Origin: Planctomycetota bacterium | GTDB lineage: Bacteria > Planctomycetota > PUPC01 > JACPCR01 | Reading direction: 5' to 3' | DNA length: 64,000 nucleotides | Assembly (NCBI GenBank): GCA_027625095.1 | Contig: JAQBXN010000025.1 | Location: 1 to 64,000, forward strand | Shown: piece after piece, positions 1 through 9,547 of the stretch | How the letters are laid out: each line of letters opens with the position of its first letter | How positions within the stretch are numbered: position 1 is the stretch's first letter | The notes under the pieces: generated by a model | Database searches by the model: none | Told to the model about the DNA's origin: nothing | What the model saw: the letters and a program-made list of their open reading frames with translations, nothing else | Position numbers and translations under genes: made by a program

Positions 1-69
1 AATTCTACGAAAGCGAAACAGGCCGCTCCTCAATAAAAAACAGCGTATGTAGAATTACGAAACTAATGA

Positions 70-1683
70 TTGATTTCTGCTGAACCATTCAATGATCCGA
101 ATATGAATATTCTCCTCGAAAAGAACTACCTCAATTTCCCAGTAAAGAACGGGGTCGATAAGAAGAGAATAAAACTCGAAATCGAAGGCAAGACCGTCCG
201 TGAATTCGAAATCGAACTGGCAGTTGCGGATCCTGATTTCTGGGTCTTTCTCGATGTCAGTAAATTTCATGGCAGGGATGCTGAACTTGCTTCCGATACG
301 GAGCTCTCTGCCGAATCACTCAACCTCATTCATCAATCCGATGAATTCAAGGGCTCTGAAGGTTTGTATGAGGAAGCGCTTCGCCCGCAGTTTCATTTTT
401 CATCCCGTCGCGGTTGGAATAACGACCCTAACGGGCTTGTCTATTATGACGGCGAATACCATCTGTACTACCAGCACAACCCGTACGGCTGGAGGTGGGG
501 CAACATGCACTGGGGGCACGCAGTCAGCACCGACCTGGTGCATTGGCAGGAATTGCCAATTGCGATTTATCCACATGAATTCGGGGACTGGGCTTTCTCT
601 GGCAGCGCTGTTGTCGACTCGGCAAACACAGCCGGATTCAAGATCGGCGAAGAGGACGTTATCGTCGCGGCCTACACGAGCACCGGCCGAGTCAGCAAAG
701 ACAGCCCCATCTGCGGCGAGTGTATTGCCTACAGCAACGACCGTGGCCGAACGTTTACGGAATACGAAGGAAACCCGGTGGTTGCTCACCAGGGCCGCGA
801 CCCGAAACTGATCTGGTTTGAGCCCGGCCAGCACTGGGTCATGGCGGTTTATGAGGAAGAGGGGAACGACGATAACCGGAAACGTTTTATCGCCTTCTTC
901 TCGTCACCGGACCTCAAGTCCTGGGAGTTTCAAAGCAGGATCGAAGGCTATTACGAATGTGCCGAGTTGTTTGAACTGCCTGTTGACGGAGACACAGGCA
1001 GCACTCGATGGATTCTCTTTGCGGCGGATGCAAAGTATGCGGTAGGTAGTTTCGATGGCCGGAAATTTGTGCCCGAACACGAAGGCAAACATCAAGTGCA
1101 CTTCGGTAGCTACTACGCCTCTCAAACGTTCAGCAATGCGCCTGATGGACGTCGCATTCAGATTGGGTGGGGGCGCATCGAAATGAAGGACATGCCGTTC
1201 AATCAGATGATGGGCTTTCCTACCGAGCTGGCCCTGCGCTCGACGGAAGATGGGATTCGGATGTTCGTGGAACCGGTCAAAGAAGTCTCCGTCCTGTTCG
1301 GGCAGCAGCGAACTTTGGCCACTACCGTCAGGCCGGAATCTCCAGCAAAGCTGTTGGTCGAAACGGGCCTCCTTCATATCAAGGCGACCATACAATTGCT
1401 GGATGCTTCCTCCTTTATGCTTGAGTTCGGAGAACACCAGGTCACCTATGACGCAAAGGAACAGACACTGCAGGAAATGCCTCTCAAGCCCGAAGGCGGA
1501 TGCATTCACCTGGAGCTTCTTCTGGATCGTTCCTCAGTCGAGATCTGCGGGAACCATGGCCGTGTGTATCACACCGCGCCCATGACTGCCCAAGGGGAAA
1601 TCAGAGAAATTGCCGTCTGGTCTAACGGCGGCGATACAGAAATCCTGTCTCTGTCTGTTTACGAACTGAGATCGATCTGGTAG
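70..1683 (+). CDS. Glycoside hydrolase family 32 (levanase/invertase-like)
   Basis: 537 aa ORF with GH32 motifs WNNDPNG, RDPK and YECAELF; TTG start at 70 or ATG at 103. Confidence 0.93.
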   Translation: MISAEPFNDPNMNILLEKNYLNFPVKNGVDKKRIKLEIEGKTVREFEIELAVADPDFWVFLDVSKFHGRDAELASDTELSAESLNLIHQSDEFKGSEGLYEEALRPQFHFSSRRGWNNDPNGLVYYDGEYHLYYQHNPYGWRWGNMHWGHAVSTDLVHWQELPIAIYPHEFGDWAFSGSAVVDSANTAGFKIGEEDVIVAAYTSTGRVSKDSPICGECIAYSNDRGRTFTEYEGNPVVAHQGRDPKLIWFEPGQHWVMAVYEEEGNDDNRKRFIAFFSSPDLKSWEFQSRIEGYYECAELFELPVDGDTGSTRWILFAADAKYAVGSFDGRKFVPEHEGKHQVHFGSYYASQTFSNAPDGRRIQIGWGRIEMKDMPFNQMMGFPTELALRSTEDGIRMFVEPVKEVSVLFGQQRTLATTVRPESPAKLLVETGLLHIKATIQLLDASSFMLEFGEHQVTYDAKEQTLQEMPLKPEGGCIHLELLLDRSSVEICGNHGRVYHTAPMTAQGEIREIAVWSNGGDTEILSLSVYELRSIW

Positions 1684-1693
1684 AGCCATCGCC

Positions 1694-3799
1694 ATGCAAA
1701 CTTACCTCTATCGCCACGATGAAATCCTGACCGCCCGTCCCTACGGATTTGATGTCGATGAAGAGGGTTGGCTCTGGGAAGGCTGCGGCACTAATCGCCT
1801 TACCGGACACAACCTTGATACCGCGGAATGCCGGCAAATCCCGGTGCCCGAAATGGGCGGCCGCCCGATTTATGAATCATTCTGCTGGCACGGCAAACTT
1901 GTGATGGTGCTGGGCGACGGGCCCTTCTATCTGGTTTATGACGTGAATTCGCGTGTGGCCACGCGGGTCGAAATCCCTGCGACGCAGCCGATCACCTGGT
2001 ATGGCACCAAGACCGCTGAAGATAAACTGATCCTGTTTGAGCGTTCCGAATCCAGAGCGATCATCCTGGATGCACCGGATGCGATGCCGCGGTTCGTGCA
2101 GTGTCCGTTTGAGGGGCAGTTGGCCGGTGGATCGCAACATTCTGATGGGCTTATCTATTCCTCGCTTTCCGACCCCAATCGCATCATAACTTTCGATCCG
2201 AAAGCGGAGAAATTCATCGAGGAATTTGCCTCGCCCTTCCCGAAAGCCGGCTTGAGCGGGCGACACGAACATGAGGGCGTGATCTACTTCGCCGATTCCA
2301 GCGGGGGTAGATTGGTTCCGTTCGATATCAACCAAAAGGAATGGCTCGATCCGATTTCCACGCCCGACCACGGCAGCATTTACGGATTCATCGGGGGCTC
2401 CTTCAGCTTTAAGGGCAAAGGTTACTTCTGCCTGAGTTCCTATGCCGCGCAGAGCCGCCTCGATGTGAAGACGCGGAAGATCATCATACCTGACGGCCCT
2501 CTGAGCGTGGATGGCAAACCGTATCGCTTTCTTGATCGTTACCTCGTCTTCGAACCCGAATCGCAAAGTTTCGAATACCTTGTGGCCCCTGAACAGCCAG
2601 ATGGTGTTCCGCTTTTGTGCTACGCATGGGCCGATGAAAATCGCTTCGCGATCACCGGAATGATGATCCCTTACACAGAGCCGGGTGAACTCGGTCGCCA
2701 GCATGGCCAGTGGCTTGTGATGCAATCTGAACCGGCGAAGGACGAGCCGGGATTTCAGACGTACGACACCAACTTTGATCGCAAACAGCATCTGGCGCGT
2801 TATCGCCGGACTTACCCGCGCACGCATTCGGTATACATCGTTAAGGAGCCGCATTCTCCTGCGACAAAAAATCTGTGCGGTCCCGCTTTGCGATACCCGC
2901 CAGGCCGGCAGGCTGAGCTGATACGGCGGGCGGCCCAAACCGATGCTGACAAGTATTGGAACGAACTCGCCATGACTCTTACCGGCAACTGCGAGACGGA
3001 CGCGGAGCGGGTTCAGCGTGTCGGTGGCTTCATTCATCGCCAGACTTACTACACGCCGAATCAGGAGCCTGAATCGAGCGATCCAATTGTGGCACTCGAA
3101 TCTCACGATGTCTGCTGTGGGAATGGGGTCAACATCACACAGAAACTTCTGGAGGCACTCGGCATCCCTGTCCGAAAAGTCGGGCTCTCTCACCACGTGG
3201 TCGCTGAGGCCGAGTATGACGGTGGATGGCACATGATCGACGCGAAGTTTTTCGGGTCGAAGCAACCTCACCGGGAGGGCTGTGTCCTGACCGTGGACGA
3301 ATTGAAAGCCGATATCTATTTCGCCGATGCGTTCCCACAGGATTGCTTTGTTTTCGATCCTGAGTTGGTCACAAGTGAGGACGGTTTCAATATCCTGGGC
3401 TATGTCTTCGGCCCGTGGGGCAGTGAGCCCTTTTATTCTTACTACCTGGGCGCGGAGAAGGAGCATCCCCCTACGCTGCCGTATCTCCTGCCCGCCGAAC
3501 GGCTGGGTAAGCAGCGAGTTCGGCTCAACTGGTCTCGCTCCCTCAAGATGGGGGGAGGGGATATTGAGTATGAACTCAGCGTCTTCAAAGACAGGGATTG
3601 TAAAGATTGCGTCTTCCAGACATCCACCACACAGACATCTTTCGAATACGAAGCGCCTGAAGCGAACTGGATGTATTACATAGAGGTCCGTGCGAAGTGC
3701 AGCCACCGCAAGAAGAATCCGGACACCTGGTATCCCGCGGCAAGATCCAATTTCGTATGTGTGCCCGAGGATCAGTACGGCTGGTATGGGGTGGTATGA
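1694..3799 (+). CDS. Beta-propeller-like N-terminus fused to transglutaminase-like C-terminal domain
   Basis: 701 aa; repetitive propeller-like N-terminal half; C-terminal CCGNGVN...GGWHMIDA Cys/His/Asp arrangement typical of the transglutaminase-like superfamily. Confidence 0.75.
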   Translation: MQTYLYRHDEILTARPYGFDVDEEGWLWEGCGTNRLTGHNLDTAECRQIPVPEMGGRPIYESFCWHGKLVMVLGDGPFYLVYDVNSRVATRVEIPATQPITWYGTKTAEDKLILFERSESRAIILDAPDAMPRFVQCPFEGQLAGGSQHSDGLIYSSLSDPNRIITFDPKAEKFIEEFASPFPKAGLSGRHEHEGVIYFADSSGGRLVPFDINQKEWLDPISTPDHGSIYGFIGGSFSFKGKGYFCLSSYAAQSRLDVKTRKIIIPDGPLSVDGKPYRFLDRYLVFEPESQSFEYLVAPEQPDGVPLLCYAWADENRFAITGMMIPYTEPGELGRQHGQWLVMQSEPAKDEPGFQTYDTNFDRKQHLARYRRTYPRTHSVYIVKEPHSPATKNLCGPALRYPPGRQAELIRRAAQTDADKYWNELAMTLTGNCETDAERVQRVGGFIHRQTYYTPNQEPESSDPIVALESHDVCCGNGVNITQKLLEALGIPVRKVGLSHHVVAEAEYDGGWHMIDAKFFGSKQPHREGCVLTVDELKADIYFADAFPQDCFVFDPELVTSEDGFNILGYVFGPWGSEPFYSYYLGAEKEHPPTLPYLLPAERLGKQRVRLNWSRSLKMGGGDIEYELSVFKDRDCKDCVFQTSTTQTSFEYEAPEANWMYYIEVRAKCSHRKKNPDTWYPAARSNFVCVPEDQYGWYGVV

Positions 3800-3928
3800 G
3801 CCCAGTTCGATATTTTTCCTCTGACGGCGAATACAACAGCCGATCAGCAAGCCTGGACTTTTTTGATAGGCACCGAAACTGGTAATCGTTATCCTGCCCG
3901 TCCATTTCCATCGTCAGGTCCAAACAAG

Positions 3929-4591
3929 ATGCAAACAACAATCGAAGGTCGTCCCGTATTCGCCTATATCCACGTGGACCTTGAGCCCGGTGAGACCATC
4001 ATTGCGGAGTCAGATGCCATGTCGAGCATGTCCGCGGAGCTCGAACTGACAACCAAGACCAACGGTGGTTTTTTTTCGGGGCTATGCAAGAAATTTCTGG
4101 GCGGCGAGTCGCTATTCGTAAACCACTTCACCAACACCGGTGGCCAGTCTCAGCGGGTCACACTGGTGCAGGCTACTCCGGGGGACGTGGGCGAGGTGAA
4201 ACTGAATGGCAACAGCATCTGCCTGCAACCGGGGGCTTATATCTGCTCGACACCGGGCCTGAAGCTCGGCCTTTCCTGGGCAGGTCTCAAGTCATGGTTT
4301 GCCAGGGAAGGGCTTTTCAAGCTTGTCGTTTCTGGAACAGGCACTCTCTTCTATGGTGCATACGGCGGGCTCGTGGAAAAGGAAGTCGACGGCGCCTACA
4401 TCGTCGACACCAGCCATCTCGTGGCGTACGAGCCGCAGATGACCATGAAAATACAACTGGCCGGCGGGCTGCTGGCGAGCTTTTTCGGAGGTGAGGGTTT
4501 TGTGACCAGAGTCGAGGGCAAAGGCAAAATTGTGCTGCAGTCGCGCAGCATGGAGGGCCTCGCCGGCTGGCTCAATCCGAATCTTTGGTGA
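3929..4591 (+). CDS. AIM24/TIGR00266-family protein (paralogue 1)
   Basis: GETIIAESDAMSSMSAELELTTKTNGG...GESLFVNHFTN...VDTSHLVAYEP pattern; ATG at 3929 inside the 3863-4591 ORF. Confidence 0.85.
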   Translation: MQTTIEGRPVFAYIHVDLEPGETIIAESDAMSSMSAELELTTKTNGGFFSGLCKKFLGGESLFVNHFTNTGGQSQRVTLVQATPGDVGEVKLNGNSICLQPGAYICSTPGLKLGLSWAGLKSWFAREGLFKLVVSGTGTLFYGAYGGLVEKEVDGAYIVDTSHLVAYEPQMTMKIQLAGGLLASFFGGEGFVTRVEGKGKIVLQSRSMEGLAGWLNPNLW

Positions 4592-4634
4592 TATCCGTCT
4601 GTAAGCGGATGAAGAATAATCACGGATAGAAATC

Positions 4635-5324
4635 ATGAACATTGAAATAGTCCACGGGCCTGGAAACTCAGCGGCAAAGGTAATGCTCGCTCCTGGTGAA
4701 TCATGCACAGCGGAATCGGGCGCGATGATCGCCATGAGTGGAGACATGCAGATCGAGACTTCCACACATAAAAAGACAGGAGGTGGAGGGGGCATCCTGA
4801 AAGCGGCGAAGAGGCTGCTGTCTGGCGAGTCGATATTCAGGAACCACTTCACGGCCGGCCGGAAGGGAGGCGAAGTATTTCTGGCCGCGACGCTTGCCGG
4901 CGACATGATGCAATACGACCTCCGCGACGAAACACTGATAGTTCAGGCCGGTTCGTATGTCTGCTGTGACAGCTCGATTGATATGGACATGGGCTGGCAG
5001 GGCTTCAAATCTTTCTTTTCCGGCGAGAGTGTTTTCTGGCTGAAGTTGAGCGGAACGGGGCCCCTCGTCATCAACGCATTTGGTGCGATTTACCCTATCG
5101 AGGTAAACGGTGAATACATCGTCGATACCGGCCATATCGTTGCTTTCAATGAAAGCCTGGATTTTGATGTGACTAAGGCCGGAGGCAGTTGGATGTCCGC
5201 CATTCTCGGCGGTGAAGGTCTTGTTTGTCGATTCAAAGGGCATGGGACGGTCTGGTGTCAGTCTCATAATTCCGGCAGTTTCGGCGCCACCCTGGGCCCC
5301 ATGTTGAAAGCGAGGGAGGGATAA
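4635..5324 (+). CDS. AIM24/TIGR00266-family protein (paralogue 2)
   Basis: GESCTAESGAMIAMSGDMQIET...LLSGESIFRNHFTA...YIVDTGHIVAF. Confidence 0.88.
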   Translation: MNIEIVHGPGNSAAKVMLAPGESCTAESGAMIAMSGDMQIETSTHKKTGGGGGILKAAKRLLSGESIFRNHFTAGRKGGEVFLAATLAGDMMQYDLRDETLIVQAGSYVCCDSSIDMDMGWQGFKSFFSGESVFWLKLSGTGPLVINAFGAIYPIEVNGEYIVDTGHIVAFNESLDFDVTKAGGSWMSAILGGEGLVCRFKGHGTVWCQSHNSGSFGATLGPMLKAREG

Positions 5325-6230
5325 ATGGAAATCACAGTTCACAGAGACGGTGAAGACTTTGGGCCTTACTCCATGGACGAAATCCGGCAATACCTCGCCT
5401 CAGGCCAGCTCAGCCCTGATGACCTGGCCATCCATTCCGGCTTGTCCGACTGGGTGCCGCTTGCCCAGCTTGCGGGCGCTACAAGCGCCAAGGTGGCGAG
5501 TTCAGGGCATGAAGGTTTTCTGGCCGGCATGTCCGGGGTGACCGATGAGCGGTCGGACTTCGAATTTGAATTGGCGTGCAGACCAGATTTCTCTTTCTTA
5601 ACCGTGCAGATTCCGGGCGGCGAGACTCTTAAAGTGGAAGCTTCGGCCATGGCCAGCATGGATACCAATATCCAGATGAAGACGAAATTCAAAGGCGGCC
5701 TCAGCCGGTTTCTGACGGGTGAAAGTCTGTTCATCAACGAATTCACCGCGGACGGCGGTCCCGGCGAAATCAAGATCGCCCCGGGCTCACCGGGTGACAT
5801 GGATCACGTGTACCTCGACGGCGACACGATCTTCTTGCAGAACTCTGCATACGTGGCTTCCGGGATAAATGTCGAACTGGAGACCAAATGGCAGGGAATC
5901 AAGAAAGCATTCTTCTCCGGCGAATCCTTGTTCCTGATCAAATGCTCCGGCAATGGCGACCTCTGGTTCAACACCTACGGAGCCATGATTCAAATCGACG
6001 TCGCTGCCGGCCAGGATTACGTAGTTGATACCGGCTACATCGTCGCATTCACTGACGGCCTTGATTACGACGTCAAGATGCTAGGCGGTTACAAATCGCT
6101 TTTCTTCTCCGGCGAAGGCCTGGTCTGCCGCTTCAGCGGCCAGGGCAAAGTGTGGATTCAAACGCGCCAGGTGGCCGCCTTCGCAAACTGGGTTTACCCA
6201 TTCCGCCCGGTCAAGAGCAGCAACGATTAA
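5325..6230 (+). CDS. GYF_2-domain plus AIM24-family fusion (paralogue 3)
   Basis: N-terminal FGPYSMDEIRQYLASGQLSPDDLAIHSGLSDWVPLAQL (GYF_2-like) then AIM24 core FLTGESLFINEFTA...YVVDTGYIVAF. Confidence 0.87.
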   Translation: MEITVHRDGEDFGPYSMDEIRQYLASGQLSPDDLAIHSGLSDWVPLAQLAGATSAKVASSGHEGFLAGMSGVTDERSDFEFELACRPDFSFLTVQIPGGETLKVEASAMASMDTNIQMKTKFKGGLSRFLTGESLFINEFTADGGPGEIKIAPGSPGDMDHVYLDGDTIFLQNSAYVASGINVELETKWQGIKKAFFSGESLFLIKCSGNGDLWFNTYGAMIQIDVAAGQDYVVDTGYIVAFTDGLDYDVKMLGGYKSLFFSGEGLVCRFSGQGKVWIQTRQVAAFANWVYPFRPVKSSND

Positions 6231-6244
6231 GATGCCGGTGGGCC

Positions 6245-7846
6245 TTATTTCCGATGCTTCCTGGTGAGTTCCAGGTAATTGGTGAAGGCGTAATAGACGA
6301 TATTGATGCCCATCTGGAAGGCGCCTCTGGCCATGCGGGGATTGAGCCCCGAGTGGCCGGATTTCCATGCGTCATTGATGTCCCCGGGGTGGTAGAAGAC
6401 GACCCAGCGGCCCTGGTGTTTCATGCCGAGGGCGCGGCGTCCGCCGTGATGCCAGAGTGGGGGCGCGCCGTTGGGGAAGGCGTAAGGCATCTGGAAGAGT
6501 GGATCATCGTCTGAGATGACGAGGAGCTTCTTGTCCGGAAAAACGCGGCGGGCGAAACCCTGAAAGCTATGATGCCAGGCGGGGCCGCCGCAATCGGCGA
6601 AAAGCATACCTCCGTCAATAAGGTAGTCGCGCATGATTCTGACATCGCTATCCGAGACGCTGATGTGGCCGCTGCCGGTCATGTAAATAAACGGCGGTGA
6701 GTAACCTTTGCGGTATTTCTTGAGGAGCCGGATCGCGTGGCTCTCACCGTAGTGGCGCACTTTGAAACCGGTCAGACGGTGGAACTCTTCAAGAAAGTTG
6801 ACGTCCGCGCGGCTGAGGTTGTCCATGCCGTCATCCCAGTAGCGGCCGTTGTATTCGACGCGTATGAAGCGGACCTCTGCGTTCTCCATGCCGTCAGGCC
6901 ACCCCCCCTTTTTGCCTCCCCCGGCGCCCATCTTGCCGGCGTGGGCGTTGGGGTCGGCCTTGTAGGTGAGTTCGGTCTCTTCCATCACCTGCTTGAGCAG
7001 TTCGGAATCATCGATATCCGGCTGATGGAAATAAATCGCAGAGTCCGGATTAAGGATGTACTGCTTCTTCTTCTTCTTTTTGGGTTGGACCACTTTGACC
7101 AGAGCAACGACCGGATTACCACTGCCCTTGGGTACTCGATAGTCTTCAACGCATCCAAAAAATCGCAGCAGGAACGGAATGAGGATGAGCACTGCGAAAT
7201 GCGAAAAAATGCTGCCGAGGACGCTCTTCCGATACTCGGGTTCTCGCCCGTGGCTGCGGACGTTTTCTACGATGTGGTCGCCCCTGGCCGGTTGTTCTTC
7301 GTGCTCTCCGGTGTAGAGATTAATGACGGTGCGGCGACATAGATTGAGGTGTATGAGCACCACCAACAGGACGAGATAGGTGTAGGGCAGGACAAGATCG
7401 CAGGTCCAGTAAAAGGCCATCACCTTGTCAGGTTTCACCCCCCAGGCCGGGAGTTCGTTGGAATAAATCAAGTCCACACAGCGGTCAGCCGCGTAGAAGA
7501 AGAACATGTAAAGGAGGTAGCAGGCCCAGCACGAGACCCGCAACATGGCCAGCGAATAACGGCGCCGATGGAGAATGCCGGGAAGAATCGAAATCAGAAG
7601 AATGACCGATACCGCGGCCGCCAGGACAGCAAGAGACCACGTTAAGTCAGGGATGCCTTCGAGTGCGAAGAGCTTACCGACTTCCTGATTCTCGTTGATG
7701 AAGCTCTGATAGATCACGAACGGCAGATCCAGAGCCTTTCGGGCCAGATGGCAGCCCAGAACTCCAAGCGGAGCACAAAGGAGGAGCGTCAGAAAGCTGG
7801 TCTTGTTTGGCTTGTTGGGCACGTTTTGGCAGTGGTATGACCGCAA
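6245..7846 (-). CDS. Membrane protein with C-terminal DUF4159 domain
   Basis: several hydrophobic N-terminal segments; C-terminal VRFIRVEYNGRYWDDGMDNL...YMTGSGHISVSDSDVRIMRDYLIDGGMLFADCGG. Confidence 0.82.
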   Translation of the reverse strand: MRSYHCQNVPNKPNKTSFLTLLLCAPLGVLGCHLARKALDLPFVIYQSFINENQEVGKLFALEGIPDLTWSLAVLAAAVSVILLISILPGILHRRRYSLAMLRVSCWACYLLYMFFFYAADRCVDLIYSNELPAWGVKPDKVMAFYWTCDLVLPYTYLVLLVVLIHLNLCRRTVINLYTGEHEEQPARGDHIVENVRSHGREPEYRKSVLGSIFSHFAVLILIPFLLRFFGCVEDYRVPKGSGNPVVALVKVVQPKKKKKKQYILNPDSAIYFHQPDIDDSELLKQVMEETELTYKADPNAHAGKMGAGGGKKGGWPDGMENAEVRFIRVEYNGRYWDDGMDNLSRADVNFLEEFHRLTGFKVRHYGESHAIRLLKKYRKGYSPPFIYMTGSGHISVSDSDVRIMRDYLIDGGMLFADCGGPAWHHSFQGFARRVFPDKKLLVISDDDPLFQMPYAFPNGAPPLWHHGGRRALGMKHQGRWVVFYHPGDINDAWKSGHSGLNPRMARGAFQMGINIVYYAFTNYLELTRKHRK

Positions 7847-7958
7847 TAAAAATCAGGGGCCTGCAATTCTGCATTCATGAGCTCCGTCACAAGAGCCATC
7901 CAGCATTGGATGAATACCGCCGGAAGGCGAAATTACGGGCTGCGGCCGAGGGTTCTTC

Positions 7959-8426
7959 TCAGTTCGTATCATCGATTGAGATGCCAATGTCGTCCGGTTG
8001 ACGGGGGATTTCGTCAGGCTTGGCCTTCTCGGTGATCTCTTTGATGACTTTGGGTTGTTTCTTATCGCCATCTGTTGTCGTGGATTGGGTGTCTTTTTCA
8101 CCCTTATCCCCCTCTGAAGTCTTCGGCTTCTCTTTGCCGTCTTCGGCCTTCCCACTTTCTTTCGCTCCAGTTCCTTCGGCACGCTGAACTGCCGCGTCCC
8201 GCTCAGCTTTCAGCTTCTCCTTCTTTTCTCTCTCTGCCTCCTCTTTCCGCAGGGCAGCCTCTTCGGGCGCGATGTAAGTATCACGGATGTAGGGATACGA
8301 AGTGCCCATCACAAGGACCGCATGGATGACGATGGCCAGGATTACGAAACTAGTCGTGCTCGTCCGCGTGAATCCGTGGAGGAGTTCGTCTGGATTGTGG
8401 GCGTTGGGCTTGAGTGGTGCGCTCAT
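7959..8426 (-). CDS. TonB-like single-TM protein lacking a recognisable TonB C-terminal domain
   Basis: MSAPLKPN... one TM segment (FVILAIVIHAVLVMG) then charged coiled region; gene order next to ExbB/ExbD. Track ORF extends to 8576 through a repeat. Confidence 0.6.
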   Translation of the reverse strand: MSAPLKPNAHNPDELLHGFTRTSTTSFVILAIVIHAVLVMGTSYPYIRDTYIAPEEAALRKEEAEREKKEKLKAERDAAVQRAEGTGAKESGKAEDGKEKPKTSEGDKGEKDTQSTTTDGDKKQPKVIKEITEKAKPDEIPRQPDDIGISIDDTN

Positions 8427-8452
8427 GGTTTTGTCGAGAAGAATGGAGTGTT

Positions 8453-8618
8453 GGAGGAATGGAGAGATGGAGGAATGGAGTGTTGGAGTGTTGGAAGAAT
8501 GGAAGAATGGAAGAATGGAAGAACAGGACTCTCTTCGCCGCAGCTTGGCTCGTCCAGCGGCGGCGAAGTTGCCCATTCATCACTCCAACACTCCATTCCT
8601 CCATCTCTCCATTCCTCC
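8453..8618. repeat. Perfect 38-bp inverted repeat built of minisatellite sequence
   Basis: GGAGGAATGGAGAGATGGAGGAATGGAGTGTTGGAGTG (8453-8490) and exact reverse complement (8581-8618). Confidence 0.97.
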
Positions 8619-8623
8619 CCTCT

Positions 8624-9040
8624 TCACTCTTCATCCCTTCCGCTGGCGTTAATTAACGCGCCGGCTTTGGCTATGGATTCGAGGACGGGTTCAAAAAAAG
8701 CTTTGTCTATTTCGTTGTGACACTTGAAAACGACTGTCCGGCCTTCCTGGCTGGCTTTGTCTTTGATGAGTGCCGCAACGCCCCATTCGACCGCTTCTGC
8801 GTCGGGGACGATCTGGCCGTTAAGAAATATCTCTTCGTCTTTGCTGATTGAAACAGAGACAGCGGTCTCTTTGATGGTTTCGAGATCCTTGGCGGTCGGC
8901 GGGTCGAGTTTGACCGCGGACTCTTTCATGAAATTGCTGCAGACCATGAAGAAGATGATCAGCAGAAAGGCGATGTCGCCCATGCTGGCTACGGGAACGT
9001 CAACCTCTCGTTTCTTGCTCCCTCGGCGACGTCTGCTCAT
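8624..9040 (-). CDS. ExbD/TolR-family biopolymer transport protein
   Basis: VASMGDIAFLLIIFFMVCSNFMKE; ATGA overlap with upstream exbD-like gene. Confidence 0.9.
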   Translation of the reverse strand: MSRRRRGSKKREVDVPVASMGDIAFLLIIFFMVCSNFMKESAVKLDPPTAKDLETIKETAVSVSISKDEEIFLNGQIVPDAEAVEWGVAALIKDKASQEGRTVVFKCHNEIDKAFFEPVLESIAKAGALINASGRDEE

Positions 9041-9459
9041 TTGCCGTCACCTCCGCTGGTGTCTTCTTTGACGATGGTGACGATGCCGCCGGCGGCGTCG
9101 ATGGCAGCCATGGAAGCGAAATAGTTCTGATAGCTCGCCTGGCCGGTGGCTTCGAGTGTGACCATCTTCTCCTGGTCCTGTTTCTCGCCGAGCTTTAATT
9201 CGAGAAGTTTGGCGCGGAGTTCGTCCATGCTGACCGCGTTTCCTTCAAAGAGGACGATGTTGTCCTTGATATTGACCGAGGGAATTTTGTCCAGCTTTTC
9301 TTCCGATTTCTGGCCGGCAGGGATCTCAGTGAGGAAGCCCTTGTGCTTGGTAAGCGAAGTAACCAGGATGAAGAAAATGATCAGAAGGAAGGCGATATCG
9401 GAAAACGCCTCCACCGGGAGTTTGTCACTTCTGAATTTGCTCTTCCTGTGTCTTCGCAT
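9037..9459 (-). CDS. ExbD/TolR-family biopolymer transport protein
   Basis: LPVEAFSDIAFLLIIFFILVTSLTKHKG. Confidence 0.9.
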   Translation of the reverse strand: MRRHRKSKFRSDKLPVEAFSDIAFLLIIFFILVTSLTKHKGFLTEIPAGQKSEEKLDKIPSVNIKDNIVLFEGNAVSMDELRAKLLELKLGEKQDQEKMVTLEATGQASYQNYFASMAAIDAAGGIVTIVKEDTSGGDGK

Positions 9460-9547
9460 GGGTCAAATGCCTGATGCTCGATGCTCGATGCAGGTTCTCG
9501 GTTCTTTGTTCATGGTTCTTCGATTCACGCTCACAGCCACGTCCCCT

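Noticed and set aside
1877-3850. 657-aa minus-strand ORF opposite the propeller-transglutaminase gene
   Set aside because: No recognisable domain; plus strand encodes recognisable motifs over the same span, so a GC-rich shadow ORF.
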